Source: JALNZU01 sp964463695
Lineage (GTDB): Bacteria > Bacteroidota > Bacteroidia > Bacteroidales > F082
Length of the DNA stretch: 64,000 nucleotides
Reading direction: 5' to 3'
NCBI GenBank assembly: GCA_964463695.1
Contig: CAYXCZ010000016.1
Location: forward strand, 1-64,000
Both the position numbers and the translations under genes were made by a program. The notes beneath the pieces were generated by a model. That model saw only the letters and a list, made by a program, of their open reading frames with translations. It was not told the DNA's origin and did no database searches. Of the stretch, positions 8,395 to 16,361 are shown piece after piece. The number at the start of each line of letters is the position of its first letter. Position 1 is the stretch's first letter.

Positions 8395-9693
8395 TTACCA
8401 CTTCAGTTGCTCCACCTTTTGCCTGGTCTCTTCTGTTGGAGTGTTGGCAGGCAGAATAAAATCGGGTGTCAGATAGGTGAGCTCATGTTCCGCTTTGTAA
8501 CGTGCTTCGCCTCCACCGGTGATATTGAGCATCACAGTGGAATCCTCAGGAACACGACTGGCTTGCACAGCCTGTATCAGCGAAGCCACTGCCACAGCAG
8601 CAGCAGGATGTATGTCGGTTCCTTCCAATGCTTCAAACAAAGCTGCTGCCGAACGTGCTGCTTTGTTGTCAACCAACAACACATCACCACCGGCATCCAT
8701 CATAGCATCAAACAAGCCACCGATGATCGGGTAAGGTGGTTTTCGGTTTGAAAGCACCTTGGCATCAATCTCTTCCACATGTTGGCGGGCTTCTGCATCA
8801 TCGTATGGCAGCATAGCTCTCGAACCTGCTTTCCATGCTTCATAGATAGGTTGAAAAGGGGCGTTTTGCGACACCATCAGTTGCATCTTATGTGATCCAT
8901 AGCGCCCGTCGGCAATCAGCCGTAAGTTCGCTTCCCAGGCAGCAATGGCACCAGTGCCACTTCCCACAGCCTGAAAATAAAAGTCTGGGATGTGCCCGAT
9001 GAAGGTTGCAGCCGATAGCATGGTTGTTCCCATACCATCACGCCGTGCTACGTTTTTGGCTCCACCTTCGGCATAAAAACCTTTAAAACCACAAATGATA
9101 TTCGACAAGTGGATAGCATCGAAATAGTCGCTCCCTTTGGGCGTGCAAACAAGCTTCACACATGCATTCAACGGACTGTCGAACCACAGTGCATCGAGGT
9201 TGTCCTCAGGAACGCAGAGCAGCAACGGAATTTGATTTTCGGAGCACACCCCTGCAAAAGCCCGAGCCGTATTACCTGCCGAAGCAACAACAAGCACTTT
9301 TTGCTGCATATCGGCTGTCATCCTTCCACAAACAGCATAGGCCTCTGTTTCTTTGAAAGAGCAGCTTGGCATCTGGCCTCCTTTTTCGGGCCACCAACCG
9401 CTAAAGGTAATATATAAATTATTTAATCCCAGATATTTGGCCAGTGACTCACTTCGGTAAGTGACAGGAGCTGATGATCCTTTGAGCATCCTTCTGACGG
9501 GAAGCCAGTCGGAAAACTTATACAACCCCAGACACTCATCGCCTGTATGGAGCTGCTGTTTTTGGTAAACCGCGCGTATCAGGCCGGGCTGTGTTTCGCC
9601 GGGAGCTTCGAGCAGCCACCCGCTATCATCGAAAATTTTATGAGAGTGAACCGACTGTAGTTGGTAGGTGGTAGGTTGAAAAAGTTGTTCCAT
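8395..9693 (-). CDS. cysteate synthase (PLP-dependent, threonine-synthase fold)
   Basis: The frame extends to 9804, but the ATG at 9693 (MEQLFQPTTYQL) gives the usual N-terminus and a 432-residue product. The protein is a fold-type II PLP enzyme: the motif SCSFKETEAY carries the likely PLP lysine, ASAGNTARAF binds phosphate, and AVGSGTGAIAAWE is the glycine loop. Cysteate synthase makes L-cysteate from phosphoserine and sulfite. In Bacteroidota the product feeds capnine and other sulfonolipids, which have been linked to gliding; that fits gldDE in this window, but the link here is inference. Threonine synthase is the main alternative. A truncated second copy of the 3' end lies at 1960-2080. 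Confidence 0.8.
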   Translation of the reverse strand: MEQLFQPTTYQLQSVHSHKIFDDSGWLLEAPGETQPGLIRAVYQKQQLHTGDECLGLYKFSDWLPVRRMLKGSSAPVTYRSESLAKYLGLNNLYITFSGWWPEKGGQMPSCSFKETEAYAVCGRMTADMQQKVLVVASAGNTARAFAGVCSENQIPLLLCVPEDNLDALWFDSPLNACVKLVCTPKGSDYFDAIHLSNIICGFKGFYAEGGAKNVARRDGMGTTMLSAATFIGHIPDFYFQAVGSGTGAIAAWEANLRLIADGRYGSHKMQLMVSQNAPFQPIYEAWKAGSRAMLPYDDAEARQHVEEIDAKVLSNRKPPYPIIGGLFDAMMDAGGDVLLVDNKAARSAAALFEALEGTDIHPAAAVAVASLIQAVQASRVPEDSTVMLNITGGGEARYKAEHELTYLTPDFILPANTPTEETRQKVEQLKW

Positions 9694-9804
9694 GCAGGGG
9701 ATTATTTTTTGCAAAAATACAAACTTCATCGGGATACCATAGCCGGCTTTGACTATGGACAGGCCGGTTTTGGCTGAAAAAAAGATTTCCAGCAGGAAAA
9801 ACAA

Positions 9805-9830
9805 TATCTTTGAAGCCTAATCAGGAGGTG
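9805..9830 (+). promoter_or_regulatory. -7 box and strong Shine-Dalgarno for the DUF2179 gene
   Basis: TATCTTTG (9805-9812) matches the Bacteroidota -7 consensus TAnnTTTG. A full AGGAGGTG (9823-9830) sits 6 bp before the ATG at 9837. Such a strong Shine-Dalgarno is unusual next to the other starts in this window and decides the start codon. Confidence 0.7.
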
Positions 9831-9836
9831 TTCATC

Positions 9837-10448
9837 ATGACACAATTAGTTATGTTACAGGAATTATTTGGGGTAGAAATGTACAACTGGGTCATACTCC
9901 CCTTGTTGATTGCTTTTGCACGTATTCTGGATGTTACCATTGGAACGGTGCGGCTTATCTTTGTCTCACGCGGATTGAAAAACCTTGCTCCGCTGCTTGG
10001 TTTTCTTGAGGTAATCATCTGGCTGCTGGCCATAGGGCAGATAATGCAGCAACTGGACAATTTTATGTCGTACATAGGTTATGGAGCTGGTTTTGCGGCG
10101 GGAAATTACATCGGCATTTTGCTGGTCGAAAAAATGTCGATCGGCACTGTTGTCATTCGTATCATTCCCCGTTTAGATACTACTGAGCTGATAGCACATC
10201 TTCGCCAAGCAAATTACGGTGTTACCACAATGGATGCAGAGGGAAAAACGGGGCCAGTCAAAATACTTTTCAGCATCGTTAAAAAGAAAGACTTAAAAGA
10301 TGCTTTGGAAATTATTAACACATACAACCCCAACGCTTTTTATACCATCGAAGAGGTTCAAAAAGTAAACGAAGGATATTTCAGGAGTTCCCATCACAAA
10401 GGATCAATTTTGGGGAATATGTTTTCAACAACTCAACTGAGAAAGTAA
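9837..10448 (+). CDS. DUF2179/UPF0316-type membrane protein
   Basis: The start is set by the AGGAGGTG 6 bp upstream; the frame is open earlier from 9810. The 203-residue product has three membrane helices in its N-terminal half (about 18-38, 50-70 and 75-100 in this numbering). The segment with LPLLIAFARILDVTIGTVRL and FLEVIIWLLAIGQ is characteristic of UPF0316. A soluble C-terminal DUF2179 domain follows, with an IIPRLDTTELIAHLRQANYGVT segment. DUF2179 domains occur in membrane proteins of unknown function. The gene is divergent from cysteate synthase. Confidence 0.85.
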   Translation: MTQLVMLQELFGVEMYNWVILPLLIAFARILDVTIGTVRLIFVSRGLKNLAPLLGFLEVIIWLLAIGQIMQQLDNFMSYIGYGAGFAAGNYIGILLVEKMSIGTVVIRIIPRLDTTELIAHLRQANYGVTTMDAEGKTGPVKILFSIVKKKDLKDALEIINTYNPNAFYTIEEVQKVNEGYFRSSHHKGSILGNMFSTTQLRK

Positions 10449-10513
10449 AATAATGCTGACAAATGAACGATTTGCATGGTTTTTGCGTTTAATAGTTAAT
10501 TGAAACTTTTAGC

Positions 10514-10927
10514 ATGGAAAACGAAGAATTTAAAAAACAAATAGACGAATTGTTTCGTCTCTTCAATAAACTCATGGAAAAACATCCAATGGATGAGATT
10601 CCCGGCATCAATAAAATGCAAATCGAACAGATGCGTCTGTTTCTCAAGAACTATGAGTTTATGAAAGATCAAATAACATACGAAATGATGGGACAGATGA
10701 ACGAGCCTGTGAAACAAATGATTGGCATGTTTATCAAACAGTTACGTGATGAATTAGGTGAAAACGACTGGGAAATACCAGAAGAAGTTAAACTTCCTGA
10801 GAAATCGGTTAGCGTAGCTGCTATTGATGAGAAATTACGCAAACCAGGCCTGACAGAGGATGAGATTGACCGTTTGCTCGATGAAAGGGCACAACTTGTT
10901 CTACTTCAACAAACAACAGGTCATTAA
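10514..10927 (+). CDS. conserved hypothetical protein, helical and soluble
   Basis: The 137-residue product has no signal peptide or membrane segment. It is highly charged, rich in Met, Glu and Lys, and predicted helical throughout (for example FKKQIDELFRLFNKLMEKHP, then a Met-rich stretch at residues 50-75). The last third contains two short repeats of the type DEKLRKPGLTEDEIDRLLDE, which resemble a helical hairpin. I do not recognise a family. It lies 65 bp after the DUF2179 gene and 27 bp before a thioredoxin-like gene, so it probably shares their transcript. Confidence 0.7.
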   Translation: MENEEFKKQIDELFRLFNKLMEKHPMDEIPGINKMQIEQMRLFLKNYEFMKDQITYEMMGQMNEPVKQMIGMFIKQLRDELGENDWEIPEEVKLPEKSVSVAAIDEKLRKPGLTEDEIDRLLDERAQLVLLQQTTGH

Positions 10928-10954
10928 CAATAAAGCATCACAAGCAAAAAACTT

Positions 10955-11569
10955 ATGTCCGAATACATCCGCAAACGCTGGCAAACTTATTGGAAAACAA
11001 AAAGCTGGTTCAGTAAAGTTACCGACTTACTTTTTATTCTGCTCCTAGTTGGCATGCTTATCCCTGCCAGCCGTAAAGAAATTAGTGCCTTTATGGCAGG
11101 TTTGATGGCTGGCTCCCCCAAAACTATCGAAAGCAGCGAACAACAATCACTTGGATCGCAAGACTGGTCGTGGCAACTAGCCGACATCTCAGGAAATCAG
11201 GTCACATTGGAACAATTTAAAGGAAAAACAATTTTTCTCAATTTCTGGGCCACCTGGTGCCCGCCCTGTATTGCCGAAATGCCCGATATTCAGGAACTTT
11301 ATGATGGCTATGGCGATAAGGCAGTGTTCCTGCTGGTGAGCGACGAAGCCCCTCAAACTATAAAGGCTTTTATGGAAAAAAAGGGCTACCGAATGCCTAT
11401 TTACCAGCAACAAAGCGCCATCCCGCAGGTTTTTGCAACCAACAGCATTCCTACAACCTGGGTGATCGATCCCAGCGGCAAGATTATCATCCGTAAAACA
11501 GGAGCAGCAAAATGGAATAGCGAAGCGATGCAGAAAACCATTCAGTCGCTTTGGGAAAGTCAAAAGTGA
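10955..11569 (+). CDS. TlpA/ResA-like membrane-anchored thioredoxin
   Basis: The 204-residue protein has one N-terminal membrane anchor (about residues 23-38) and a TlpA-type thioredoxin domain facing the periplasm. The active site WCPPC is at residues 101-105 within NFWATWCPPCIAEMP, and the cis-Pro loop is in NSIPTTWVID. Such proteins reduce disulfides in envelope proteins or in cytochrome c maturation. No cytochrome maturation genes are nearby, so the partner is unknown. It follows the helical hypothetical gene by 27 bp. Confidence 0.88.
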   Translation: MSEYIRKRWQTYWKTKSWFSKVTDLLFILLLVGMLIPASRKEISAFMAGLMAGSPKTIESSEQQSLGSQDWSWQLADISGNQVTLEQFKGKTIFLNFWATWCPPCIAEMPDIQELYDGYGDKAVFLLVSDEAPQTIKAFMEKKGYRMPIYQQQSAIPQVFATNSIPTTWVIDPSGKIIIRKTGAAKWNSEAMQKTIQSLWESQK

Positions 11570-11654
11570 TTTTTAACAAATCATAGGTTTCTGATAGGTT
11601 GTTTGTTGTATCTTTGTGTTTTCAACGTAAAATCCATATCGAAAAATTGCATAT

Positions 11655-12320
11655 ATGAAGAAAGCAGGGTTATTGGTTGCGTTTTTAGCGATCTTATTCA
11701 CGGCACAATCACAGTTGATTACCAGTAAAACAAGTAAAAATATTTCGGTCGGCTTCGATGTATACACCGACATCCTAACCAAAGCTCCTGCCGGTATCGA
11801 TTCGCGGATGATCAATCAGGGATTCAGCTTTTCAACAACTTATAACTTCAAAGTGGGTGAAAGCAAACATATTTTTGCCCTCGGTGCAGGAATCAGGACA
11901 CATAATTTTTACAGCAACAGCCGTATCGATAATGTAAAAGCCGACACTATTGTTTTTACCCCTATCGATGAAGACCTTAACTACAAACGCAGTAAAATTG
12001 GGTTGGTATATATTGATATTCCTGCTGAATTTCGTTTTAAATTTAAGGAAAACTGGAAAATTGGTATCGGATTCAAGATGGGTATTGCTATCGACAGCAA
12101 GTCAAAATACAGCGGACAGATCGTAGAAGGTGGTCCTTATCGTCTTGTCAAAGAAAAACGTATTAACTCACTTGAAAAATACACCTTTGGGCCCACCCTT
12201 CGTATCGGTTACAAATGGATGAATGTTTTTGCATTCTACCAGCCAACAAGGACTTTCCAACGCGAATTAGGTCCTGAAATGTACCCGCTTTCAGTAGGGT
12301 TGACGATTACTCCTTATTAA
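11655..12320 (+). CDS. porin-family outer-membrane beta-barrel protein
   Basis: The 221-residue protein starts with a signal peptide (MKKAGLLVAFLAILFTAQSQ) and continues as alternating strands, with the PRTF-type outer-membrane pattern of Bacteroidota (for example FSFSTTYNFKVGESKHIFAL, then FKIGI-type strands). A TATCTTTG -7 box (11607-11614) lies about 40 bp upstream. It ends in Tyr (LTITPY), an accepted barrel C-terminus. Its size suggests an 8-10 strand barrel. Substrate and role are unknown. Confidence 0.75.
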   Translation: MKKAGLLVAFLAILFTAQSQLITSKTSKNISVGFDVYTDILTKAPAGIDSRMINQGFSFSTTYNFKVGESKHIFALGAGIRTHNFYSNSRIDNVKADTIVFTPIDEDLNYKRSKIGLVYIDIPAEFRFKFKENWKIGIGFKMGIAIDSKSKYSGQIVEGGPYRLVKEKRINSLEKYTFGPTLRIGYKWMNVFAFYQPTRTFQRELGPEMYPLSVGLTITPY

Positions 12321-12532
12321 CAGATTTTTGATTTGGTCAACCCTTTTCCAGCATTTTTAATCTGGCAAAACCTATTGCAATCGGTGAAAATTAATAAGAT
12401 GCTTTTCAAGTTACTTTGAGCTGTCATATTAACGTTTAATCTCAGCATTCAGAATTTTTATCAATTCTGATAACCATCCCAAAGGGAAGTAATCCCTCAA
12501 AAAAACTAATCATCGCTTTTTATTAAGATGAG

Positions 12533-13525
12533 CTAAATCTTAATAAACTTTAGGTGGTATATGTTACTTTTGTAATTTATCGATAAAATATATGTCCCTG
12601 ATTTAATTTCACTTACATTTATTTTTGCGGCCTCTGACGAAATATTTCCCTCTGATTCAATCCCACCAATCAGATTCTGAATCTTATAATTTGCTTTATC
12701 AAATTCCTTACTGCACTCAAGTAAAATCTCTGTTGTTACAGGGTTTGCTTTTAGTTTGAAAGGAGAACTATCCTCATCCATCAGATTTGTCTGATTTGAA
12801 GAGAGAAGACAAAGATGAGCCATATCAAGGATAGAGAGCGACCTGTTCCAGTAACGAAACTCGTCCAAAACCCCATGAAAATAATAAGGTGTTATAAGCA
12901 GCTGATCAGTTCGGCCTATAGAACCAAGATTTGTGGTATATGCCAGGCCATCACCACTACCAGAATAAAATCCGCCATCATCTTCACAATTAACATATAA
13001 ACTCATATCTGATTCACCTCTGATAACACCAATTATAAAATACCAGACGCCAACTTGGAAAACAGTATTTCCAGTTTTTGTCCGGCGGCAATTTGGTCCT
13101 GTACAATCTTGAATTCCACTGCCATAACTCATTTGCATTTGGTATGTATCCGGATTGAGTCCAAACCAAACGCCAGAATACATGTTTTTTGAAAAGTCTG
13201 TTATGAAAATCTGGCTATCACTTGCCTCAAGGCTGTTAAATTTAACCCAAAAAGAAAAAGAGAGTGGCAATGGCGGTTTTAGTGATGGCTCATTGATTAG
13301 TTCAACATGGGTATTATATCCATTAAATGCACAGGCAGAGTTCAAATTACCCCATGGGTCTTCGGTGTATTCTGCATTAAAATTAATTCCGTGAAACTCA
13401 TTTCCACTTTGATCATAGCAATTACCGTTAAATGGTAAATAAATAAGAAGGCCATCCTGTATATTCTGCGAGTAAATGTACCCGTTAAACAGAATTGCTG
13501 AGAAAAAGAGAATTACCGTCTTCAT
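12533..13525 (-). CDS. LamG-domain secreted protein with T9SS C-terminal signal
   Basis: The 330-residue protein has a signal peptide (MKTVILFFSAILFNGYIYSQ) and a LamG/concanavalin-like domain (about 25-235) that begins GLLIYLPFNGNCYDQSGN. That opening is the hallmark of bacterial LamG adhesins. A type A T9SS sorting domain of about 75 residues follows; its strands NYKIQNLIGG and SGTYILSINYKSN fit the conserved pattern. It should be exported by the type IX system and attached to the cell surface. LamG domains often bind glycans, but the ligand here is unknown. Confidence 0.85.
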   Translation of the reverse strand: MKTVILFFSAILFNGYIYSQNIQDGLLIYLPFNGNCYDQSGNEFHGINFNAEYTEDPWGNLNSACAFNGYNTHVELINEPSLKPPLPLSFSFWVKFNSLEASDSQIFITDFSKNMYSGVWFGLNPDTYQMQMSYGSGIQDCTGPNCRRTKTGNTVFQVGVWYFIIGVIRGESDMSLYVNCEDDGGFYSGSGDGLAYTTNLGSIGRTDQLLITPYYFHGVLDEFRYWNRSLSILDMAHLCLLSSNQTNLMDEDSSPFKLKANPVTTEILLECSKEFDKANYKIQNLIGGIESEGNISSEAAKINVSEIKSGTYILSINYKSNIYHLKFIKI

Positions 13526-13671
13526 AATTGAATTGTTTTATTGATTTGATTGTAAAAATACAACTTTCTGTAAAACAAAACTTCTGAAATGGGTTTTACG
13601 ATAATTGGTAAATTAGTTTTCGGGCATTTAAGCTAATTGAATTCCAATACTGCACTTTATTCATTTCGATA

Positions 13672-13941
13672 CTAACTAACAAGCATTGATTGATAATTAC
13701 CGTCAGTCACTAATTGACTTTCCTGATAAAGAGTTTCAGGGTCAAAATCAGCTTCGTTTTCCCACTCTATGGTGTCAAAAGCAACTCTAACAGTTCTGTA
13801 AAGATGTTCGTTTTATAATTCCTGAAATATCCCTTTTTCAAGATAAGGCTTCATATCAAATGACCGCTTTTCACCATTTTCGAAAGTCAGTAACAAAATA
13901 AAATCACTCTGAGGCTTAACCTCTGTAACTACCATATACAT
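13672..13941 (-). pseudogene. DUF2442 gene broken by a premature stop
   Basis: Read on the minus strand from the ATG at 13941, this region gives 42 residues (MYMVVTEVKPQSDF..., LLTFENGEKRSFDMKPYLEK), a TAA at 13813-13815, then 46 more in the same frame (RTVRVAFDTIEWENEADFDP...) to a TAG at 13672. The pattern FENGEKR...F.DMKPYL..G.F.EL...VRV.FDTIEWENEADFDPE is that of DUF2442. The stop falls where family members usually have Lys or Gln, so one substitution explains it. Each half is too short to be reported as a gene. Confidence 0.8.
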
Positions 13942-13946
13942 ATCAA

Positions 13947-14036
13947 TTATTTTAATGGCTCAATCGGGTAAGGTTCTTCATCACTTTGACATAGTTCCCA
14001 ATTTGCGAATAGTTCTTTTTTTGAATTTCGAATTAT
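13947..14036 (-). pseudogene. C-terminal remnant of a DUF4160 gene
   Basis: Directly upstream of the broken DUF2442 gene, the minus strand encodes RNSKKELFANWELCQSDEEP followed by YPIEPLK and TAA. This is the typical end of DUF4160 proteins (family pattern ELxxNWEL...G..PxxIxPLK). Everything before about position 14036 is gone, and the PAP2-like gene now ends there (14033). DUF4160 and DUF2442 genes usually sit side by side, as these do with 5 bp between them. The rest of 13526-14032 holds nothing else that I can support. Confidence 0.75.
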
Positions 14037-14674
14037 CTACCCCCCATCGCAAAAGCGAACAGGGTGAAGATGAAGAAAAACCCAATCATAAAACCGGTAT
14101 AAACTTCCGCTGGTTTGTGGGCATCTAACCTTAAACGTGCATAGCCTGTAACGCCGGCCACCAATACAATACCCAGTAAGGCAATAAAATATGTTGGGCT
14201 AAAAAACAATGCCAATGTTGCTACAGCAGCCGTTATTCCACCTGTTCCGAGCATATGCAAGCTGATTTTCCACCAATGATTGATGAGCATACTCAGCAAG
14301 CTGAGGCTGGTGGCTCCGAGCATATATAAACCAAAAATAGGGTCAATCTCCTGACCACGCGAAAAATGAAATAAAATGTAAAAAAAAGTAGCGGCGATCA
14401 AGATAGGAATTGCTCTTTCTTTACGATCAGGCATACTTAATGCACTGATCCATTTATATTTGAGCATCACAAGAAAGATCGTCACAGGAAAAACAAAGGT
14501 TAAAGTAAATACATAAACTCCATAAATCCACAACCACAGCCATTCTTGCTCATGCTGCACAGGATCACCAAAACCGATGAGTATGCCATATGCCCAACTT
14601 GGCATCAGCAATGGATGAAAAAGCAACGAAATAAATTGGGAGAAACGGTTTCCCTGATGTAAATGGTCGGTCAT
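14033..14674 (-). CDS. PAP2-like integral membrane protein
   Basis: The 213-residue protein has six hydrophobic segments. It keeps fragments of the PAP2 phosphatase signature: DRKERAIP (motif 1 region), LHMLGTGG (in place of PSGH) and ARLRLDAHKPAEVYTG (motif 3 region with Arg and His). PAP2 enzymes dephosphorylate lipid phosphates in the membrane. The changed motif 2 (HMLGTGG) makes activity uncertain. It starts 1 bp after the rpoN stop codon, so it is co-transcribed with rpoN. Confidence 0.7.
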   Translation of the reverse strand: MTDHLHQGNRFSQFISLLFHPLLMPSWAYGILIGFGDPVQHEQEWLWLWIYGVYVFTLTFVFPVTIFLVMLKYKWISALSMPDRKERAIPILIAATFFYILFHFSRGQEIDPIFGLYMLGATSLSLLSMLINHWWKISLHMLGTGGITAAVATLALFFSPTYFIALLGIVLVAGVTGYARLRLDAHKPAEVYTGFMIGFFFIFTLFAFAMGGR

Positions 14675-14675
14675 A

Positions 14676-16163
14676 CTACAATTCTTTCCTCAAACGGGCA
14701 ACCGGAATATTAAGTTGTTCTCTGTATTTAGCAACGGTTCTACGGGCAATAGGATACCCTTTATCTTTTAAAATTGATGTAAGTTGCTCATCTGTAAGAG
14801 GTTTATCCTTAATCTCTGCTTCAATACAATCGCTGAGGATCTTTTTTATTTCCCTTGTTGACACTTCTTCGCCATCGTCCATTTGCATCGACTCACTGAA
14901 AAAACTTTTTAGCAGAAACGTGCCAAAAGGTGTTTGCACATATTTACTGTTAGCAACACGCGAAATGGTAGAAATATCCAAGCTAACCACTTCAGCAATA
15001 TCTTTGAGAATCATTGGTCGAAGCCTCGTTTCATCTCCGGTAAGAAAATAAGCTTTCTGATACTCCATAATTGCCGCCATGGTGCTGAACAAAGTATTAT
15101 GGCGCTGACGTATTGCATCGATAAACCATTTAGCAGAGTCTATTTTCTGCTTGATGAAAACAAGTGCTTCTTTATCGGAGCGGTTTTTCTTGCTTTCGGT
15201 AAACATCTCCAGCATTTCGCCATAGGTTTTGCTTACCCTCAACTCAGGCATATTCCGGTTGCTGAGACTCAACTCAAGTTCTCCGTCATTGATATGAATG
15301 ATGAAATCGGGAATGATGTAATGATTCTCTTTGGATGACTCCATGATACTGTTACCCGGCTTGGGATTCAGCTTCAGCACCTCATTCAGGGCATCTTTTA
15401 GTTCTTCTTCGGTAATCTCGGCCCTTTTAATAATCTTGTCGTAATGCTTTTTAGTAAACTCATTAAAAAACCTGTCGATTATCATGAGTGAGAGGCTATA
15501 ATCTTTTTCAGGTTGCTCGTCCTGCAGACGCTGTAACTGAAGCATCAGGCACTCTTGTAGATTGCGTGCTCCAACACCCGGTGGGTCAAATTCCTGAATG
15601 ATACTTAACACCTCAGCCAGTTCCTTCTTGTTGGTTTTAATGTTCATTCCAAAAAGGAGGTCATCGGCCATAGCCTCAAGTGGTCGGGTAAGATAGCCCG
15701 AGTCATCGAGGTTTCCAATGATATATATACCAATTTTCGACTTGCGTTCGTCGAGTTTCCTGTATCCAAGTTGTTGAATAAGAAGTTCTTGAAAACTTAC
15801 TGAGCTGGCAAAAGGAATGTCGTATTTTGTATCATCCGGACTGTAATTATTGACACTGGTTTTATAATCCGGTGTATCATCATCATCGTCAATATAATCG
15901 TCGAAGGTGAATTCATCGTCTTTGCTGTCATAATCATCCTGATCGTCTTCCTCAAAATTCTCTTCCTGATCGTAATCCGTATCATCATCATCCATGTCAT
16001 CCAACTCTGCCCCCTCTTCGAGTTCCAGGGCAGGATTTTCCTCAATTTCCTGTTTGATGCGTTGCTCCAGAGCAACAGAGGGTATCTGAAGTAGCTTCAT
16101 CAGCAATATCTGCTGAGGAGAAAGCTTTTGCAGGAGTTTCTGTTGTAATCTTTGATTGAGCAT
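14676..16163 (-). CDS. rpoN: RNA polymerase sigma-54 factor
   Basis: The 495-residue protein has the full sigma-54 layout. A Gln/Leu-rich region I (LQQKLLQKLSPQQILLMKLL) interacts with activators. An unusually acidic region II follows (residues about 56-108, with runs of Asp and Glu). The core-binding domain contains the FDPPGVGARNLQECLMLQL motif. The C-terminal RpoN box ARRTVAKYREQL recognises the -24 element. Sigma-54 needs an AAA+ activator; one is encoded at 41895-43307, with a predicted sigma-54 promoter just after it. The PAP2-like gene follows in the same operon. Confidence 0.97.
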   Translation of the reverse strand: MLNQRLQQKLLQKLSPQQILLMKLLQIPSVALEQRIKQEIEENPALELEEGAELDDMDDDDTDYDQEENFEEDDQDDYDSKDDEFTFDDYIDDDDDTPDYKTSVNNYSPDDTKYDIPFASSVSFQELLIQQLGYRKLDERKSKIGIYIIGNLDDSGYLTRPLEAMADDLLFGMNIKTNKKELAEVLSIIQEFDPPGVGARNLQECLMLQLQRLQDEQPEKDYSLSLMIIDRFFNEFTKKHYDKIIKRAEITEEELKDALNEVLKLNPKPGNSIMESSKENHYIIPDFIIHINDGELELSLSNRNMPELRVSKTYGEMLEMFTESKKNRSDKEALVFIKQKIDSAKWFIDAIRQRHNTLFSTMAAIMEYQKAYFLTGDETRLRPMILKDIAEVVSLDISTISRVANSKYVQTPFGTFLLKSFFSESMQMDDGEEVSTREIKKILSDCIEAEIKDKPLTDEQLTSILKDKGYPIARRTVAKYREQLNIPVARLRKEL

Positions 16164-16361
16164 GCCTGATTATGTTGTGCTTGAATCGTTTCCGGTGAGC
16201 CCAAGGCTTCCAAAAATCATCACGAATTTACGACAATTATATTTTGAATAACAAATTTTCTCATTAGATTGTTAAGAATAAGATTCTGCATATAACTCTA
16301 GTCCGGCATCAATCACCTTGAATATTAGTAAAATGCTTTCTTTGCAATAAAGAAACAGCCT

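Noticed and set aside
15797..16075. Alternative reading frame with Met/Ile/Arg-rich translation inside rpoN
   Set aside because: It is a frame shadow of the acidic region II codons of sigma-54.
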